From: Asterella californica
Lineage: Eukaryota > Streptophyta > Marchantiopsida > Marchantiales > Aytoniaceae
Length of the DNA stretch: 64,000 nt
Direction of reading: 5' to 3'
Assembly: GCA_036924285.1 (NCBI GenBank)
Contig: JAYKYS010000007.1
Location: 4,588,001 to 4,652,000 of the forward strand
Shown: positions 20,711 through 33,526 of the stretch, one piece after another
Numbering within the stretch: the first letter of the stretch is position 1
How the letters are laid out: each line of letters begins with the position of its first letter
The notes under the pieces: model-generated
Database searches by the model: none
The model's input: only the letters and a program-made list of their open reading frames with translations
What the model was told of the DNA's origin: nothing
Program-made: the position numbers and the translations under genes

Positions 20711-21542
20711 CAATTACTAACCGGATACTCAACGATTCATCAAGCAAGCAAGGTAACAAGACATGGGGTTCGGACTTGCGACCGATAACCGACAACTGAA
20801 AGGCTGACCTCAAGGCTGGCTGGTTTGGTGAGATCTTGTGGAAAGATAAGCTAGTATCAATACAGGCTCTCCTTCGTCCACGAAGATCACGAATGACATC
20901 AGTTCTCTGAGCTCAAAGAAGGTTCGTTCTCAGTCGATGCTCCTTGTTAGGCCTGGTCACGTCTCATCAAAACTGGGACTTCGACCGAACTTACGAAGAG
21001 ATATATACGCAACATTCAGTCTAGCTGCCCAACAGAAATTCAACATCACATGGGAAACACACTGATCTGATACAAGTTCGAATCATGCACAAGTAGTGCT
21101 TATATACATCTAACTGTAAACGGCTATCCGCTGTTCTAACAGCGACTATAATGGTAAGGGAGCTTGCTGATAATTTCAGTCCATGGCTAAACTGCATCCC
21201 GTTCTGATTACACGAGCTCATCTCGGAAGGTGCCTCACGTGATTGGCACACACAGTTTCTGTATGGAATCTACAAGAGCATTGGCTGACGCCGGAGTGAA
21301 CGCTTCCTCGAGGACTAAAAGCACGGCCAAGTATCAAAGAAAACTGTGAACAGATGAGGAATTCTATTGTCCCCTGAATCTGTATGTGCAGCGTTCCAAA
21401 AAACTCAAAAGGTGGAGATACCCCGGCTTGATTCTAGCGAAGGGGCATATCCAAGGTTTCTAGGTATTAGATGTTAAGCTAACTGATGATCCCACTGTTT
21501 GACTCGTCGCTGAAGATAAAGAAAGGGCAAAGGTTTGGCCGG

Positions 21543-24176
21543 TCATCCATCGCCATCGGAAGAAAACTCACCCTCCCGTTCCTCCTCCCCGTCTTGTCCT
21601 TCCTCTTCTCCCGGCCCCATAATGTCCAGAAAGCTTGCTCCAGCAGCACCAGACTTCAGAAACACATTTCTTAGTTCCTCCTTGGCGCGTTGGATGGCAG
21701 TGAGCGTGTTCTCGCCCAAATCCAGGGCTTCTTTCGAGTGCAGATAAACATTGCTCTTCTTGACAGGCTTCTGAGTTGCTGTTGTTCTGCCTCTTCTGGT
21801 GTGATGTCTCTGATGCAAGTGATCAATGTACTTGTCCAGCTGCCTCGGATCCTTCACCACCTTCAGAACCTCCGGGCTGCTGAGCTGCGCTTGAGAATCT
21901 GGCAAGATCCTACTACCTTTCTCCGATCCCGCAGCATTCACATTTCTATTCTCTTTATCACTAGTTGAAAGGCCACCAATTACTATGTTCTCAAATGGCT
22001 TGCTGTTGCTGTCCGTTTTAGATTCATATGTGGCTGGAACCTCTGTAACTCTAAATATAACCGCCTCGTTAGCTTCTTCACTGTTCAGAACGCTGCCTAC
22101 CACATCGGCTCGCTCCAGTGCCTCAAAAGCATCCGCTTCGTACTCCTCGTCGTCAACCTGCTGCTTTCGAAGTATAGTTCGAATCGTTCTGTGCGCTTCC
22201 AAGAGTCTCTGCTTGCCCCTTGCAGTCCTTCGCTTGAGGTTGGCATTGGCAAGGAAATCGGTGTCGTCTGCTGCAACGTTGCCACTTTGACGCTTTTGTC
22301 GTTGAGCTCCTGCTCCTGGTGGGGTCGGATGGCCTGCATAAAACTTGTTGAAACATTCATCTGTTGTCTTTCCGGGCACCTGTGGATATCGAGATGAACA
22401 GCACTATTCTCAGAAAATAAGCATTTGTGAATCTCTTTGGACCCAAAGTAGATGAGAAAAAGCAGAAGACGCAGGTTCGGTAGAGCTTAATGATGAATTC
22501 AATAAGCTTACCCGCTTTGAGATGTGGTACCAGAAGTCTGCGGCAGGCTTCACTGTTATGTAAGCATTCTGAAGTGCTATTTCTTGCTCTGGAGTCCAAT
22601 CATTCTGTGAGCCATCCTCAGGAGGTCCAGAACCAGAACCCTGCTGCTCGAGTCCGCCTGGGCTTAGAGGTCCCTTCCTGCCAGCCCGACCGGGAGGCAC
22701 AACTGGCTTTTCCTGGTCAAGGAGTCCATACTTCTTAGCATGATCCTCGATGTCGTTCTTCAGTCTTCGCACCAATGCTGATTCCGTTGCCTTGGGGAGG
22801 TTTTCCTGATTGGCCACCCGTGGAAGCTTCGTCGGTGTTGCTGCTTTCTTCATTGCTGCCGGTGAGTTGTCTTGCTGTTTCGACAGCTTAGTGTGTGATC
22901 TCGTGAGCCGACTGATACCTTTCCGCAGTTTCTCCTTCATATCCATCCCTCCCGGCTTCGTTGGCAGGCGATAAGAATCCAGCTCTTGAATCAGCTTTTC
23001 TGCAGTCAAGCCCTTTCTGCTCCGATTCGACCCATTGCTATTGCTTCTGCTTTTTTTACTCTGGCTTTCATCCTTCGAAACTGTTTCGGCAGCACTTACT
23101 TCCCCCACTGACTTTTTGGATCGCTGCTGCTCCTCCTTCATCCTCGCTTCCGCTACTGCATTCATAGCCGCGCGGACAAACCCTGTTGCATCCTCTGCTA
23201 CTCTCAAAGCATTGGTGGTGATCTTGCTACGCGTTACTCTAACGTTAGTGTCATTGTCTACGATTGTTTCTTGGCCCACTGCGATATCCTCCTGCTCGTT
23301 GGTAGAGTCAGTAGTTTCCAGCAACTTCGCTGGTCTGCTCTGCTTCGGAGTATTAGAAGACCTTGTAGACCTCCGCAGCTCTTGCAATCCAGGCAGAGGC
23401 GTCGTTTTAGCCCTCGCCAGGTTCACAGCGATTGTGGGCGATTCCTTGGCTACGGCCTTCTTCACCGTTTCCTTCTCCCTCGCAGCTTTCTTGTGCAGAT
23501 CCTTGCCCACTGCCCTCCGCTGTAGTGCCGTCGTCACTTTTCTTCTCAACGCACTCCCAGTAGGTCGAGGCGTTCCTTGTGATGGTCGTGGGGCAGTTTC
23601 ATCCTCCAGTGGGGTCGCACTTCGATCATCAGCGATAGTAGCTTCATCTTCGCTCGGTGATCCAGATTTTTCTTCTGTAATTCTTGCCAGATTGGGCGAG
23701 AACCTGCTGCTTCGAATCCTCACCGAGGACTTTTTGGGCGTTGGAGACCCGGGAGCTATTATTGCCTCTCTGCTTCGCTTCCTGTTCTCCACTCCGACGT
23801 GCTGCTTAGCATTACTCTTGCCGCTCTCGGTTGGCGGCCCTGGAGCTCCTGAATTGTCCGTGTCCTTCGAAAGGCCGAGAGTTCGACTGCGGGTTCGTCT
23901 CAGTGGGCTCGAAGCCTCCTTCAGACGCCCAGCGTCCACAACTTTGTCCTTGCGCTTCGTCCCCGCCTGGTGGCCTACCACCTTCGCTGCCATCACCGTC
24001 GGCGTCGTGGTCGTCACATCCTGCGAAAGAACCGATTTCGCTGATTTCTGTCCTCCCACTGTACGACTGAAAACTCGAGCGGAAATTTGACGTCTCACGC
24101 GTTTAAAGATCGTTTTCTGCTCTCCCGAACTCGCCTTGCTTTTGCCTCTGGAGACATTGATTATCGTCGCACTCAT
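21543..24176 (-). CDS. Myb/SANT-domain nuclear protein, two exons
   Basis: Join 24176-22512 and 22379-21543, 833 residues, with intron 22380-22511 (132 bp). The ATG is at 24174-24176. The donor reads CGG|GTAAGC and the acceptor CCACAG|GTGCCC, phase 0. The first 480 residues are basic and Ser/Thr-rich with many KR clusters, typical of a disordered nuclear or chromatin protein. A conserved short block LVRRLKNDIEDHAKKYGLL precedes the SANT fold DWTPEQEIALQNAY...FWYHISKR, which continues across the intron as VPGKTTDECFNKFYAGHPTPP. This matches plant SANT proteins with the VPGK-x-CF-x-TPP signature. The C-terminal half holds a KYIDHLHQRHHTRRG motif and ends in an acidic Glu/Gly tail. Exact function unknown; DNA or chromatin binding is inferred. 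The intron inside the SANT fold supports a real, expressed gene. Confidence 0.88.
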
Positions 24177-27100
24177 CTCCTTCTTCTACGGCTGCCTGTC
24201 CGTCCCTGCTTGCTTGCTCTTCTTCATCGACCGTTGGACCACTCTAAATCGAAATCCTTGCGATCTCTCCGTACCCCGAGCTTCGCCACACTTGCTCGAA
24301 ACACCATTCCGATTCGCGCCTAGCGTTAACAACCTACAAAAGCTTCATACCTCTCGACAGAAGTTGCTTGCTGTATACCTAACCAGCATAAAGGCCAGTC
24401 CACCCCGGTTTAGTCGAAGGAGCTCAATGACCGAGGAGAATTTTACCTATCAGCTCCCCGTGAGCAACGGCTCCAATGACAAGAAATCCACTTTGATTTC
24501 CTGAATCCACCGACGAAAGCACCCCAAAAGCTGTCTAAACGGCAGAAGGACGGAGCAGGCTCATATGAGTCGGACGGAGGTACGCGATAAATTGCCGTTC
24601 GAAATCAGTAATCGATCCTTTCGCTTCGACGTGGTTGTATTTCTTCTTCCGAAACGGCTTCTCGGAGACCATTTCTTTCGAGTCTGGAATTCGTGGAAGT
24701 CTGCTGAAGATTCCTGAAAGTCATTTGGGTTCCGATTTCTCGTTTCAATCGCTTACAACACGCAGCACCTCCAAAAAACCATCTGCGGTTTAGCTCCTCG
24801 CCTTGGTGTTTGGGTACTGACGATGGTGAGCGTCGTGCGCGCGCACTTGTCTTCTCTTCTGCTCCCCTTCGGTCGCTTTCGTTCGTGTGTCTGTCTGTAC
24901 AGATCCTCGAGGACCGGTTATCACCGGTCTTTAATTTTCCTCTGCCGGTTTCCGGTTACTTGACCGTTGGTGGACTCGTCAGCGAATACACCGTGTTATG
25001 TGTTACGGGCGACGGATGCTTAGGACAGGTGGCTTACTAGACCATCCTTTCTAGAGGACATATCACTGAAACGGTATCTCCTTCTACACCAAAGTGATCC
25101 TAACCGAATGATCGCGGCAGAGATAAGACGACCATAAGACCTCCTCCTTGATAAGACCTCCATAACAAATATCGGACTTGGTCAGACCTTTTAATAATTT
25201 CTTGCTTGATAATATCTATTACCTGGAGTTGTGATTCATACTTCATGTTGTTTAGTCACACCAAAAACTGAGAATTGCTTCTTTTTTACAAGAGTAGTAA
25301 TATAAGAAAAGATCTCTGGAATTTAACTTATCTCTATTTGTTTAATTTCATTTTTTAGTTTATTTATCTTTATAGCAGTATGACCGACAACTCCAGATAA
25401 AAGCTCTGATCAAAGTAAGAAATTATAAGAATGGTCCGATCCAATTTGATATTCTTTCTGAAGGTCTTATTAAGTAAAATTTCTGTAATCATGATAAGAA
25501 AATCCTTTAGCTTTGATTGAAACTAAGGGATTTCTCGCTATTTTCTCGCATTCGCATAACTTGCCATCGATTTCTCTCCAAGGATGGAACTAAGAAAAAG
25601 CGTGAGGGCTTTTTATCATCTAATAATATATCGTGTGAACATGTATAACTTGGATCAAAATAATAAATATGTATGTTTCTTGAGCTTTCGATCGGAGAGA
25701 GAAGAAGAAAAATTAAAAAATAGGAGGAAATTCCTCCATATGGAGATTGGTGTGGTCACAGTGGGACTAGGTTCTGTAACTACGTTGTACATAGAAAAAT
25801 CTTTTCAATGAATTTATTTCATTTAAGACCATATTTATTTATATTATCAGCAATATATATGTGTGTGATATATACTTGAATTGTAATACCAGATAATGGT
25901 TCCAAGTACTCTGACCATCCTGCTGAAATAGTATTTGCTTGAGTTAATCAGCCTCTACAGTTTGAGCTAAACAGTTAACTCTTTTGAGTTCACTTGAGAT
26001 TTATCCTAATAGGGTGTGTAAAAGCTGGAACCTTTCGGAAATATTCGTTCGTTCATGGCCGAGTTTTATTGCTGCGGTCGAGAAGTCACGGACGTTTCCT
26101 GCATGGATCTCCAGGGGCATCCACAGGAAACGTCTATGGGAGTCTCTAATTATTTACTTTTGTAATTCGGTCGTAACTTTTTGTAACAGAGTAATGTAAG
26201 ATTAAGATCATTATTTTTAATTTTCAAAATATTCTTCTCCTAATAATTCAATTTATTATATAAATTCACATATGCAACGATAGATGATTCACTACTATTT
26301 ACAAAGTTACTCTTGAAGAAACTACGGCTGTTTGTTTCTGGACGCTAGAGGATCTTCTCCTCTTAGCTTTTGCACTCACTATTATATTACTATCCTAGTA
26401 ATAAATTTCAGAGCTTGTGTTCTCGGAGGTTCATCTTATATTGAATCTACATAGTGGGTTAACTAGATACTGACAATATCTATGAAGGTATGAATCACGA
26501 TTACTCCATGCATGAAGAAAATTGTACAGTGTGTTGCTAAACCGAACATATCTTAGAGCGTTTCATTCACTTGGAGGCACTACTTGCCCAAAGTAATCAC
26601 ACAATACAAGTCACATCACATGAGCCTAATATTCAACCAAAGCATAAGAAATATCATTCAGATATGAGATAATAAGTAAAAATTTCAAGCATGTTCGATA
26701 ATGATGATGAAATTATGGAAAATAAAAAGGATAATGAATGACTTAGAATGAAATTTTCAAAACTTTTCAAGTTTGACTTCCATAAAATCTTTTACTCCTA
26801 TCAACAATACAGTATAAACATTTCTTTCCTCTAGTTTACATGCATGTTGAATTCTCTATCTACATTTCAAGTTATATCAAATACCCATGAGGTAAAGGTA
26901 ACATCATCAGTGTAAAGAACTTTTGTTACCTTGTCATTTCTTCTTTTTGTATTATTTCCTTGCTAGTACAACCTTATCCTTCATACTACATAAGTGAAGT
27001 ATATCCAACATGTTTACAAAGTGCAAGTAATACAACAAGGTACAAGGAATACAAGATCAAATCTTAAAGCTTACATTTGAGTTCTATATATAATGTTAAA

Positions 27101-28186
27101 GCTTTTGTATAGACAATTATCTGATCTTCCTACATTCATCCATAGTAGGTTGTACTTTTTGTGGAAATTAAATACATAAATTCTTTAGTATAGCTCGGAC
27201 AATCTAAACATTATGCAATATGCATTTGTACAATAACGCTGATATTTCATAGAATCTTACTCTATTCTGTTGACATGTATTATAGAGCACGAATTGTAAG
27301 ACATTTTTTTGATATGTATATTGTCACTGAATAAATTGTACGTTTGGAATACACATCATTGAAGAAATTTTTGCTCCATCTATAAATGATCGAAGTAATG
27401 TTGACAACACAGATGATTCAGTTTGAGACTTAAGTATAAAATGCAAGAGATAAGTGTTCTCTTTTCGAGATCACAATGTTCCATGCATTTTTTTTATTGT
27501 GGATAATGTCATCTTAATCTAGTAGTGATATTGGTTTAGAATTAGTAGATTGTTCTCATCTTTGAGCTAATCTTATGAAGAACAAAACATGTTATCATAA
27601 GGTCATGTATCTGCTCTATCTCCCACTATCTATAAGGATTTATTAGTATCAATTGACCTTGTCTGAAGCACTCCAAAGCATGATTCAACGTCTTTCCTTG
27701 TTATTTTTTGCATTGTAATAAAGTTATTTTTTCTCTCAAATGGTTTGATATCGTCTATATACAAATTGATCATTTGGTCTATATGGCAGTGGTAAGCAAG
27801 CAGGCCACCGTAACCTACACAAATTTATGCCACATCTTGTTATTCATGATAAACACGAGTACGTCAAAGTCTCTTTTAATTGAATCAGAGCATGCACCTC
27901 AATGAATTCAACCATTCAAGTCTACTAAACAAGTTTCTCCCACAATTACAAATCCTCTTTATACAAAATTCCCTTATATAGTTTATTGACCGATCGAAGA
28001 ATATGATCCTCACAGACAAAGCCCTTTATATACTAATCGAGTAGCAACACGCTTGTAGACCATTACGACTCAATCAAGAATTGTCTAACTGTTAGACGTA
28101 TCCGGATCCTATCCCTACGTCTACAATTCCAAACTAATCTGTATTCGATTACAATCCAATACGGACAATCCATCCGTATGATCCGA
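24177..28186. other. Upstream region of the SANT gene and AT-rich intergenic DNA
   Basis: 24177-24800 is GC-rich relative to its surroundings and probably holds the promoter and 5' UTR of the minus-strand SANT gene. From about 25.1 kb the sequence becomes strongly AT-rich with no long frame. No recognisable gene, RNA or mobile element was seen before the LTR-like repeat at 28187. Confidence 0.5.
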
Positions 28187-29830
28187 TGTCATGTCGTGGA
28201 CCGGCTCCTGCTTGAATATCATATTTTGGGGTTTTATATTTTTGCTCCAAAGACCATGGAAGAAAATAATGACTTTTTGATCTATTTTGCATCTTGATTT
28301 TCATTGCACCAAGTGATAGAGCTTATTGTTAGGTTCCCAAAGGCACTTCATTTTGTTCATTTGTGCGCTTAGTGGTGATGTTAAGAGGTTCAAAAGATGA
28401 GAAAAATCAAGATAAGCTTTAGCTTATCGATGCTGACTGGGCATTTGTCATTCTTGGCGTTGTACTAAGGGTGCAAGGGGGCTTCTTGGTCATGATCTGG
28501 ACAAAACTCACGTATTGTGAACTGACATAAAGAGACAGCTTAAGGGGTTAGCTTGTATTTGCGATCGTTCGACAAACAGTTTGAGAGATGGGGGTGTCCA
28601 ATGCATGCGCACAAGGTATTATTGAGATCAGATCTGTGTAGGCTACGCGTTGGTTAAGACGGTTCGTGAAGAGGCGGGTCATGGAGTGTGTTCTAGAGGA
28701 AATTAGGACATATAGAAGAGGATTTGGAGTGCTTTAGTGACCTACGAAGGAGAGTTGGACCGTTCAAGTCCGTTTTTGAAGTCTAAACTTGTTGTCTTTG
28801 GATCCATCAAGATCAAAACATCGAGTTCTTCAAGAAATTGAAGACGATATGAAGTTTCATCGGACAATTTGGGAGTTCTAGATGAAATTGGCTCGCATGC
28901 AAGCGCTAACATCAATTTTTTGTTCGCATGTGATCTATGTTGGATAATTATTGACGATCGGTGAGTCAAGCTCTTCTTCTTGTTGTCAACATGATCAGGA
29001 AGTCTTCACCTACGCACAAGAGAAGATCGTATGTGGATTAGATATCTGGTTTGGGTGTGATGAACGAGTTTGAGTCGCAAGGGAACAATTTACGTCAATT
29101 TTTTGCTTCCTATGACCAAATTTCTTGCGTAATTTTGCGAGGGGAACTCCAAACGGCTTGTTTGCAATCTCGTTGAGATCAAGGTAACCAAATCTATGTA
29201 TTGGGAAAGACGGATCTTAGATCAGACCGTCCATTCTCGAATGTACGTGATTTTAAGTCGTAGGGAGGAGTTTTTGGAGGTTCGGTCACTTATGACCAAG
29301 AATTGGAGATATTTCGGCTGTTGGGTGTCAGATCTGAAAGTTCTTGGAGCCAACAGAGTCAAGAAGGAAGACCCTTTCGACATTGAAGATCATTTGGTGA
29401 AAAAATAAATTTTTTATATAAGTCTTCTTCAGTTCATTCGCTACGGTTTTAGTCCTTTTGGATTCGTTAGAGTTCTAGTTGGTTATGTATGGCTTGTGGT
29501 AGCTAGTTTTAGCTAAGGGCTTGTACATGGATGTTGTTTGGATTTAGTCTTGAGTTGTGCAATACTAGTGCAAAGCTTTTTGTTAGCAAATATGTGTTTC
29601 TTTTGCTTTGAATTACACTTTGGTATTTTTGGGTCTAGGTTGAGATTTAGAGACTTGTTTTAGGAGGTTGGGTGCAGATTACAGACCACTAATGTCTATT
29701 TCTCAGTTTGATGTTCTTAGAGAAAAAGAAATAAAGTGTATATAAAGTGAGAGCTGGTATATCTTGCGAAGCAAGCTTATCCTCGTGGTTGTTTCTCTCT
29801 TTCTTGTCTTTGTTTAGCACACGATATATG
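28187..29830 (+). repeat. LTR-like repeat, copy 1 (plus strand)
   Basis: Begins TGTCATGTCGTGGACCGGCT and matches copies 2 and 3 for about 1.65 kb by shared blocks, among them gaagacgat, gaaattggctcgca and ggggaactccaaac. Similarity to the other copies is lost just after gcacacgata near 29835, about 60 bp before their ends. Given its position upstream of a gag relic it is probably the 5' LTR of a decayed gypsy-type element. Confidence 0.65.
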
Positions 29831-31671
29831 TAGTTGGAAGAAAGTTGAAGAAGCGGTTGGTCTGCTTACCAAGAGCTAGCGAAGACGAGAGAAAGTTCTT
29901 ATCAGGAGATCAACACCAGCACTGATTGTAGTAGCACATGTTCTTGTAGTTTGATCAACGGTTCCTGTTGCTAAACAAGTGGTACCAGTTGCTCCAACTG
30001 TTCCAATTGTCCAGACACTATAGTATCTCTGAAGATAGATGATTCAAGCCTTGAGGAGATCATGCGTGGAATGCGGGACTCTAGATCAAGCTCACAAGAT
30101 TAGAAGAGCAGAGGTCTACAAGTGGAGCAAAATCCGTTGGGAAGCAAGATTCGATCTAATGATGTATATAGTGCGATGATATAGATCATCCACGCAAAGA
30201 TTGTAAGGAGTTCACTTATATCTTACAATAAGGAGTGATCTTCTAGAAAGATGAGAAGGTAGCATCGAGAGATACGTGTGCGCTTCTTCAAACCAACTGT
30301 TAGAGGAGAGATGAAGAAGTTGGTTGAGGATCACTTGGTTGCTCCACTAATCAGCACAAGCAATTAGAATAGTGGAGGCTGGAACCTACGGTACAAGAGT
30401 TGAGGATCAAGATGAGAGAAGTTTTGGCGAGCATGTTGAGCCAAGTAACAAAAGCATCATCCTCAAAGTGATTATCGACTAATGTATATGGATTTAACAG
30501 TTGACATGCATATTTTGGACTACCAAGAAGTAATATCAATATCTATGTATTGGATATAACTTCTCTCGCGTAGAATATGCTGAAATCATACGTGTTACTT
30601 TCAGTCTTCAGCTGCGACTTAGAGGATAATTCGGAAAGTATCACTTGGAAGACAACTAGGTCAACACGGTGTCGTGTTGTGGATTGGCTAGGGTGTGAAA
30701 CCACCACATATCTTTATCGTACGTGTTTTGATGTTGAGGAGCCACCGAGATCTTATCGTGTCAAAAGATAAGGCTCCACGTGGACGATCCGTGTACTCTC
30801 CGCTGAGTGGAAATAAGGGTAGTACTCTTTTCGCCATATGCAAAGTCGATGTATAAGAAGAGAGGTGCGCGGAGCTTGAGATATAGAGTGTAGAGTATCC
30901 AAGTCTAGTAGGAGTGTGATCAGTATCATCGGATGAAGTAAGCGGCAGTGCGAGTGGTAGGTATGAACGTAGAGCCCTTTCGTGCTCCTGATCTTCCTCT
31001 TGCGCATCCATTCGTCATTAAGATCCATTGTATGCCGCGGGATCACTTTCGAGTATTTATGGTAGCTCATTGGAGAGAGTCGTTTATGGCTGCGGTGATG
31101 GCTACTCCGGATCCTATCATTCTTTCCATTGTCACTTACGACGCTGTTTGAGCTCTTACTGTCTACATCTTGCTCTGATGTGGTATGGATCCTCCATTGG
31201 ATCTGAACTTTCCAGCGATAATTCCGTTCAACACTTAGATCAAAATACGTTGTTACAGTCGACCAAAGATGGCGCATCGAGAGTTTGTCGTAAAGAACTT
31301 CGGAGAGGATTATTACAACCAGATAATAGCTTCATCCGTTCCTTTTGTAGTTCCGTTTATTGTCAACCGTTTTAGATTCGGGATTCAGACTCTATACTGA
31401 GCGTAGTTTGTTCTTCATGTCTACGTGCTTCTTGACCAACAGTATCGTCAACGGCACATGTTTGTAGTTTGTTCAATTTAAGCTTTGAGACCCAAATGGT
31501 ACTCTTGGATAAAAATTCGTTCCTTGTGTTTGTCATGTGAGTGAAGACAAAACCTTTTTTGTCAATTTGTTTCTTATTGATCGAAAGTTTGACCAAGTTC
31601 TTTTCACGTTTTCGAGGATTAGATGCACTTCCCGTGGCCCATTCGCGGAGTGTGAGATATGGTTGGTACGC
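29831..31671 (+). mobile_element. Decayed internal region of a Ty3/gypsy-type element
   Basis: Lies between two direct copies of the LTR-like repeat. The only recognisable coding relic is the gag zinc knuckle at 30163-30345. RT and integrase are gone or unrecognisable, and the internal length of about 1.84 kb shows large deletion. A sequence like the LTR start recurs at 30669, suggesting rearrangement. Confidence 0.5.
30163..30345 (+). pseudogene. Gag zinc-knuckle relic
   Basis: Reading from 30163, the codons give a CCHC knuckle (CI-stop-CDDIDHPRKDC) with correct C-x2-C-x4-H-x4-C spacing. A KEFTYIL segment and a GVIF-like stretch follow, with several stops, then a frame change into VRGEMKKLVEDH. 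The order knuckle, GVIF, then a basic KKLVE block is typical of gag proteins of gypsy elements in non-seed plants. The stop inside the knuckle is TAG where Trp is common. The gene is dead. Confidence 0.6.
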
Positions 31672-33526
31672 TGTCGTGTCGTGGACCGGCTCCTATATGA
31701 AATCCAAAGTTCGATGCTTGTCGCTCCAAAGACACTCATGAGAAGACAAGCTAAGCCCCAGCTTATGAGTTTTTGGCACAATTTCAGATCTCCATTTTTA
31801 TCGCACCAGTGGATAGAGCTCCTTGTCAGCTTTCCATAGGCACTTCATTTACTTCGTTTGGACGTCTAGTGGAAAAGTTACAAGACTCGAAAGATGGAGA
31901 AAACAAGCTAGGCCCGAGCTTACGGGCTTTTGGCGCAACTTCGGATCTTCACTTTCATCACATAGATGGGTAGAGCTCGTTGTCAGCTTTCCATGGGTAT
32001 TTTGTTTACGTTGTTTGGACATCTAGTGAAGAAGTTATGCGACTCGAAAGAAGGTAAAATCAAGCTAGACCCTAGTTTACTTGCTGACTGGGTATTTGAG
32101 GCTTCAGGCGCTATATCAAAGACGCAAGGGGCCTGCTTCACTATTATTGTGAGAACTTCGTACGTACAGAGACTGTTGCAAGGGGGCTGCTTAAGAGGCT
32201 TGCTTATTCGTGCGACCTGTCGGTGGACGTTTTGGAGAATTGGGAAGTCCAATACACGCGCGCAAGGTGTCATCGGGTTCAGATCTGTGCAGGCTATGCA
32301 CAGGTTAAGACGGTTCTTGAAGAGACGGATCGGGGGTTGTGTTCTGAGAGAAATTGAGACGCAAGAAGCAGATTTGGAGTTTTCAGTTATCTGTGAAGGA
32401 GAGTTGGACCGTTCGGATCGTTCCGGAGTCCAAACTTGTTGTCCTTGGATCCATCGGGATTAGAACAACGAGTTCTTCAGGAAATTGAAGACGATACGAG
32501 TTTTCATCGGACGGTTTGGGAGTTCTGAGTGAAATTGGCTCGCAAGGAAGCGCTTGCGTCAGGTTTTTCATCGTCTGCGATCTGAGATTGGATTGTTCTT
32601 CACGATCGGTGAGCCAAGCTCTTCGTTCTTGGTGCCTATGCGATCAAGGAGTCCTCATGTACGCATAGGAGAAGACTGTACGTGAATTGGATTGTTGGTT
32701 TGGGTGTGGTGAGCAAGTTTGAGCCGTAGGGAGCTGGTTTACGTCAGTTTTTTGCAACCTGCGACCAAATTTCTTGCGTGGTTTTGTAAGGGGAACTCCA
32801 AACGACTTGTTTGGAGACTTGTTGGGTTCAGGGTAGCTAGATCTATTTGTCAGGAAAGACGGATATCAGTTTAGACAATCCGTTTGTACGGTGTGTGCGA
32901 GTTTAAGCCGCAGGGAGGAATTTTTAAAGGTTCGGTCACTTGCGACCGAAAATCGATGATATCTCGGCTGTTGGGAGTCGGATCTGAAGGTTTCCTGGGT
33001 TAACGGAGTCAGCGGAGGAGACCCTATCGACATCTGAAGTCGTTCAGCAAAAAGAAGAAGTCCACAGATAGATCTTTTTCGGTTTCTTCGCTACGGGTTT
33101 TGCTCTTTTGAGTTCGTTAGAGTTCTAGTTGGCTGTATACAGCTTGTGGAGCTAGCTTTAGCTAAGAGCTTATACATGGATGTGGTTTGGACTTGAGTTT
33201 GGATCGCGTGATATTGTTGTGGCTCTGTTTGTTAGCAAGAGGAAGTTTCTCTTGCTTTGAGCTACGCTTCGGTGATTTTAGGTCAGGGTTGTGATTCAAG
33301 GGTTGTTTCAGAGGCTTTTGAAGCAGATTACAGACTGCTCTGGTCTGGTTCTTAGTTTTGTGCTCTTAGGAGAAAGAACCGGCAGTGTACATACATTTGG
33401 AGTGTATATATCGCAGCGTTTGTTTTCGTGATTATTTTTCTCTGTCTTGTCTCTGTTTCAGCACACAACATCTCCACAACCAAGAACCTCGCATTTTCCT
33501 GGACATCCTTCACGCACAATCCGACA
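31672..33526 (+). repeat. LTR-like repeat, copy 2 (plus strand, 1,855 bp)
   Basis: Starts TGTCGTGTCGTGGACC and ends GACA at 33523-33526, giving TGTC/GACA inverted ends. It is longer than copy 3 mainly because of a 157-bp internal tandem duplication. Probably the 3' LTR paired with copy 1. Divergence from copy 1 is substantial, so the insertion is old. Confidence 0.7.
31748..32061 (+). repeat. Two tandem units of 157 bp inside LTR copy 2
   Basis: Units 31748-31904 and 31905-32061 both begin aagcta and carry the same series of blocks (ttttggc, cagctttcca, gttacaagactcgaaag-like). The units are about 85% similar by eye. The other two LTR copies have one unit, so the duplication arose after the copies separated. 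Confidence 0.85.

Larger units (their letters stand above)
11718..21542. other. Gene-poor, repeat-bearing interval
   Basis: Nearly 10 kb with no ORF showing a known domain. Frames of 60-170 codons at 13.5-14.1 kb, 14.4-15.0 kb and 16.8-17.3 kb lack similarity to any family I recognise, and several begin with non-ATG codons. Supported content is repetitive: an imperfect repeat at 12430-12990, a complex minisatellite at 15350-15755, a degenerate AT-rich repeat at 19025-19660, a SINE-like unit near 20.0-20.2 kb, and a 78-bp tandem array at 20503-20710. Exons of an unrecognised lineage-specific gene remain possible. Confidence 0.5.

Noticed and set aside
23035..24090. 351-codon open frame on the plus strand
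   Set aside because: It lies antisense to SANT exon 1, is rich in Leu/Ser/Ala as expected for the complement of a Lys/Arg/Ser-rich coding strand, and has no domain.
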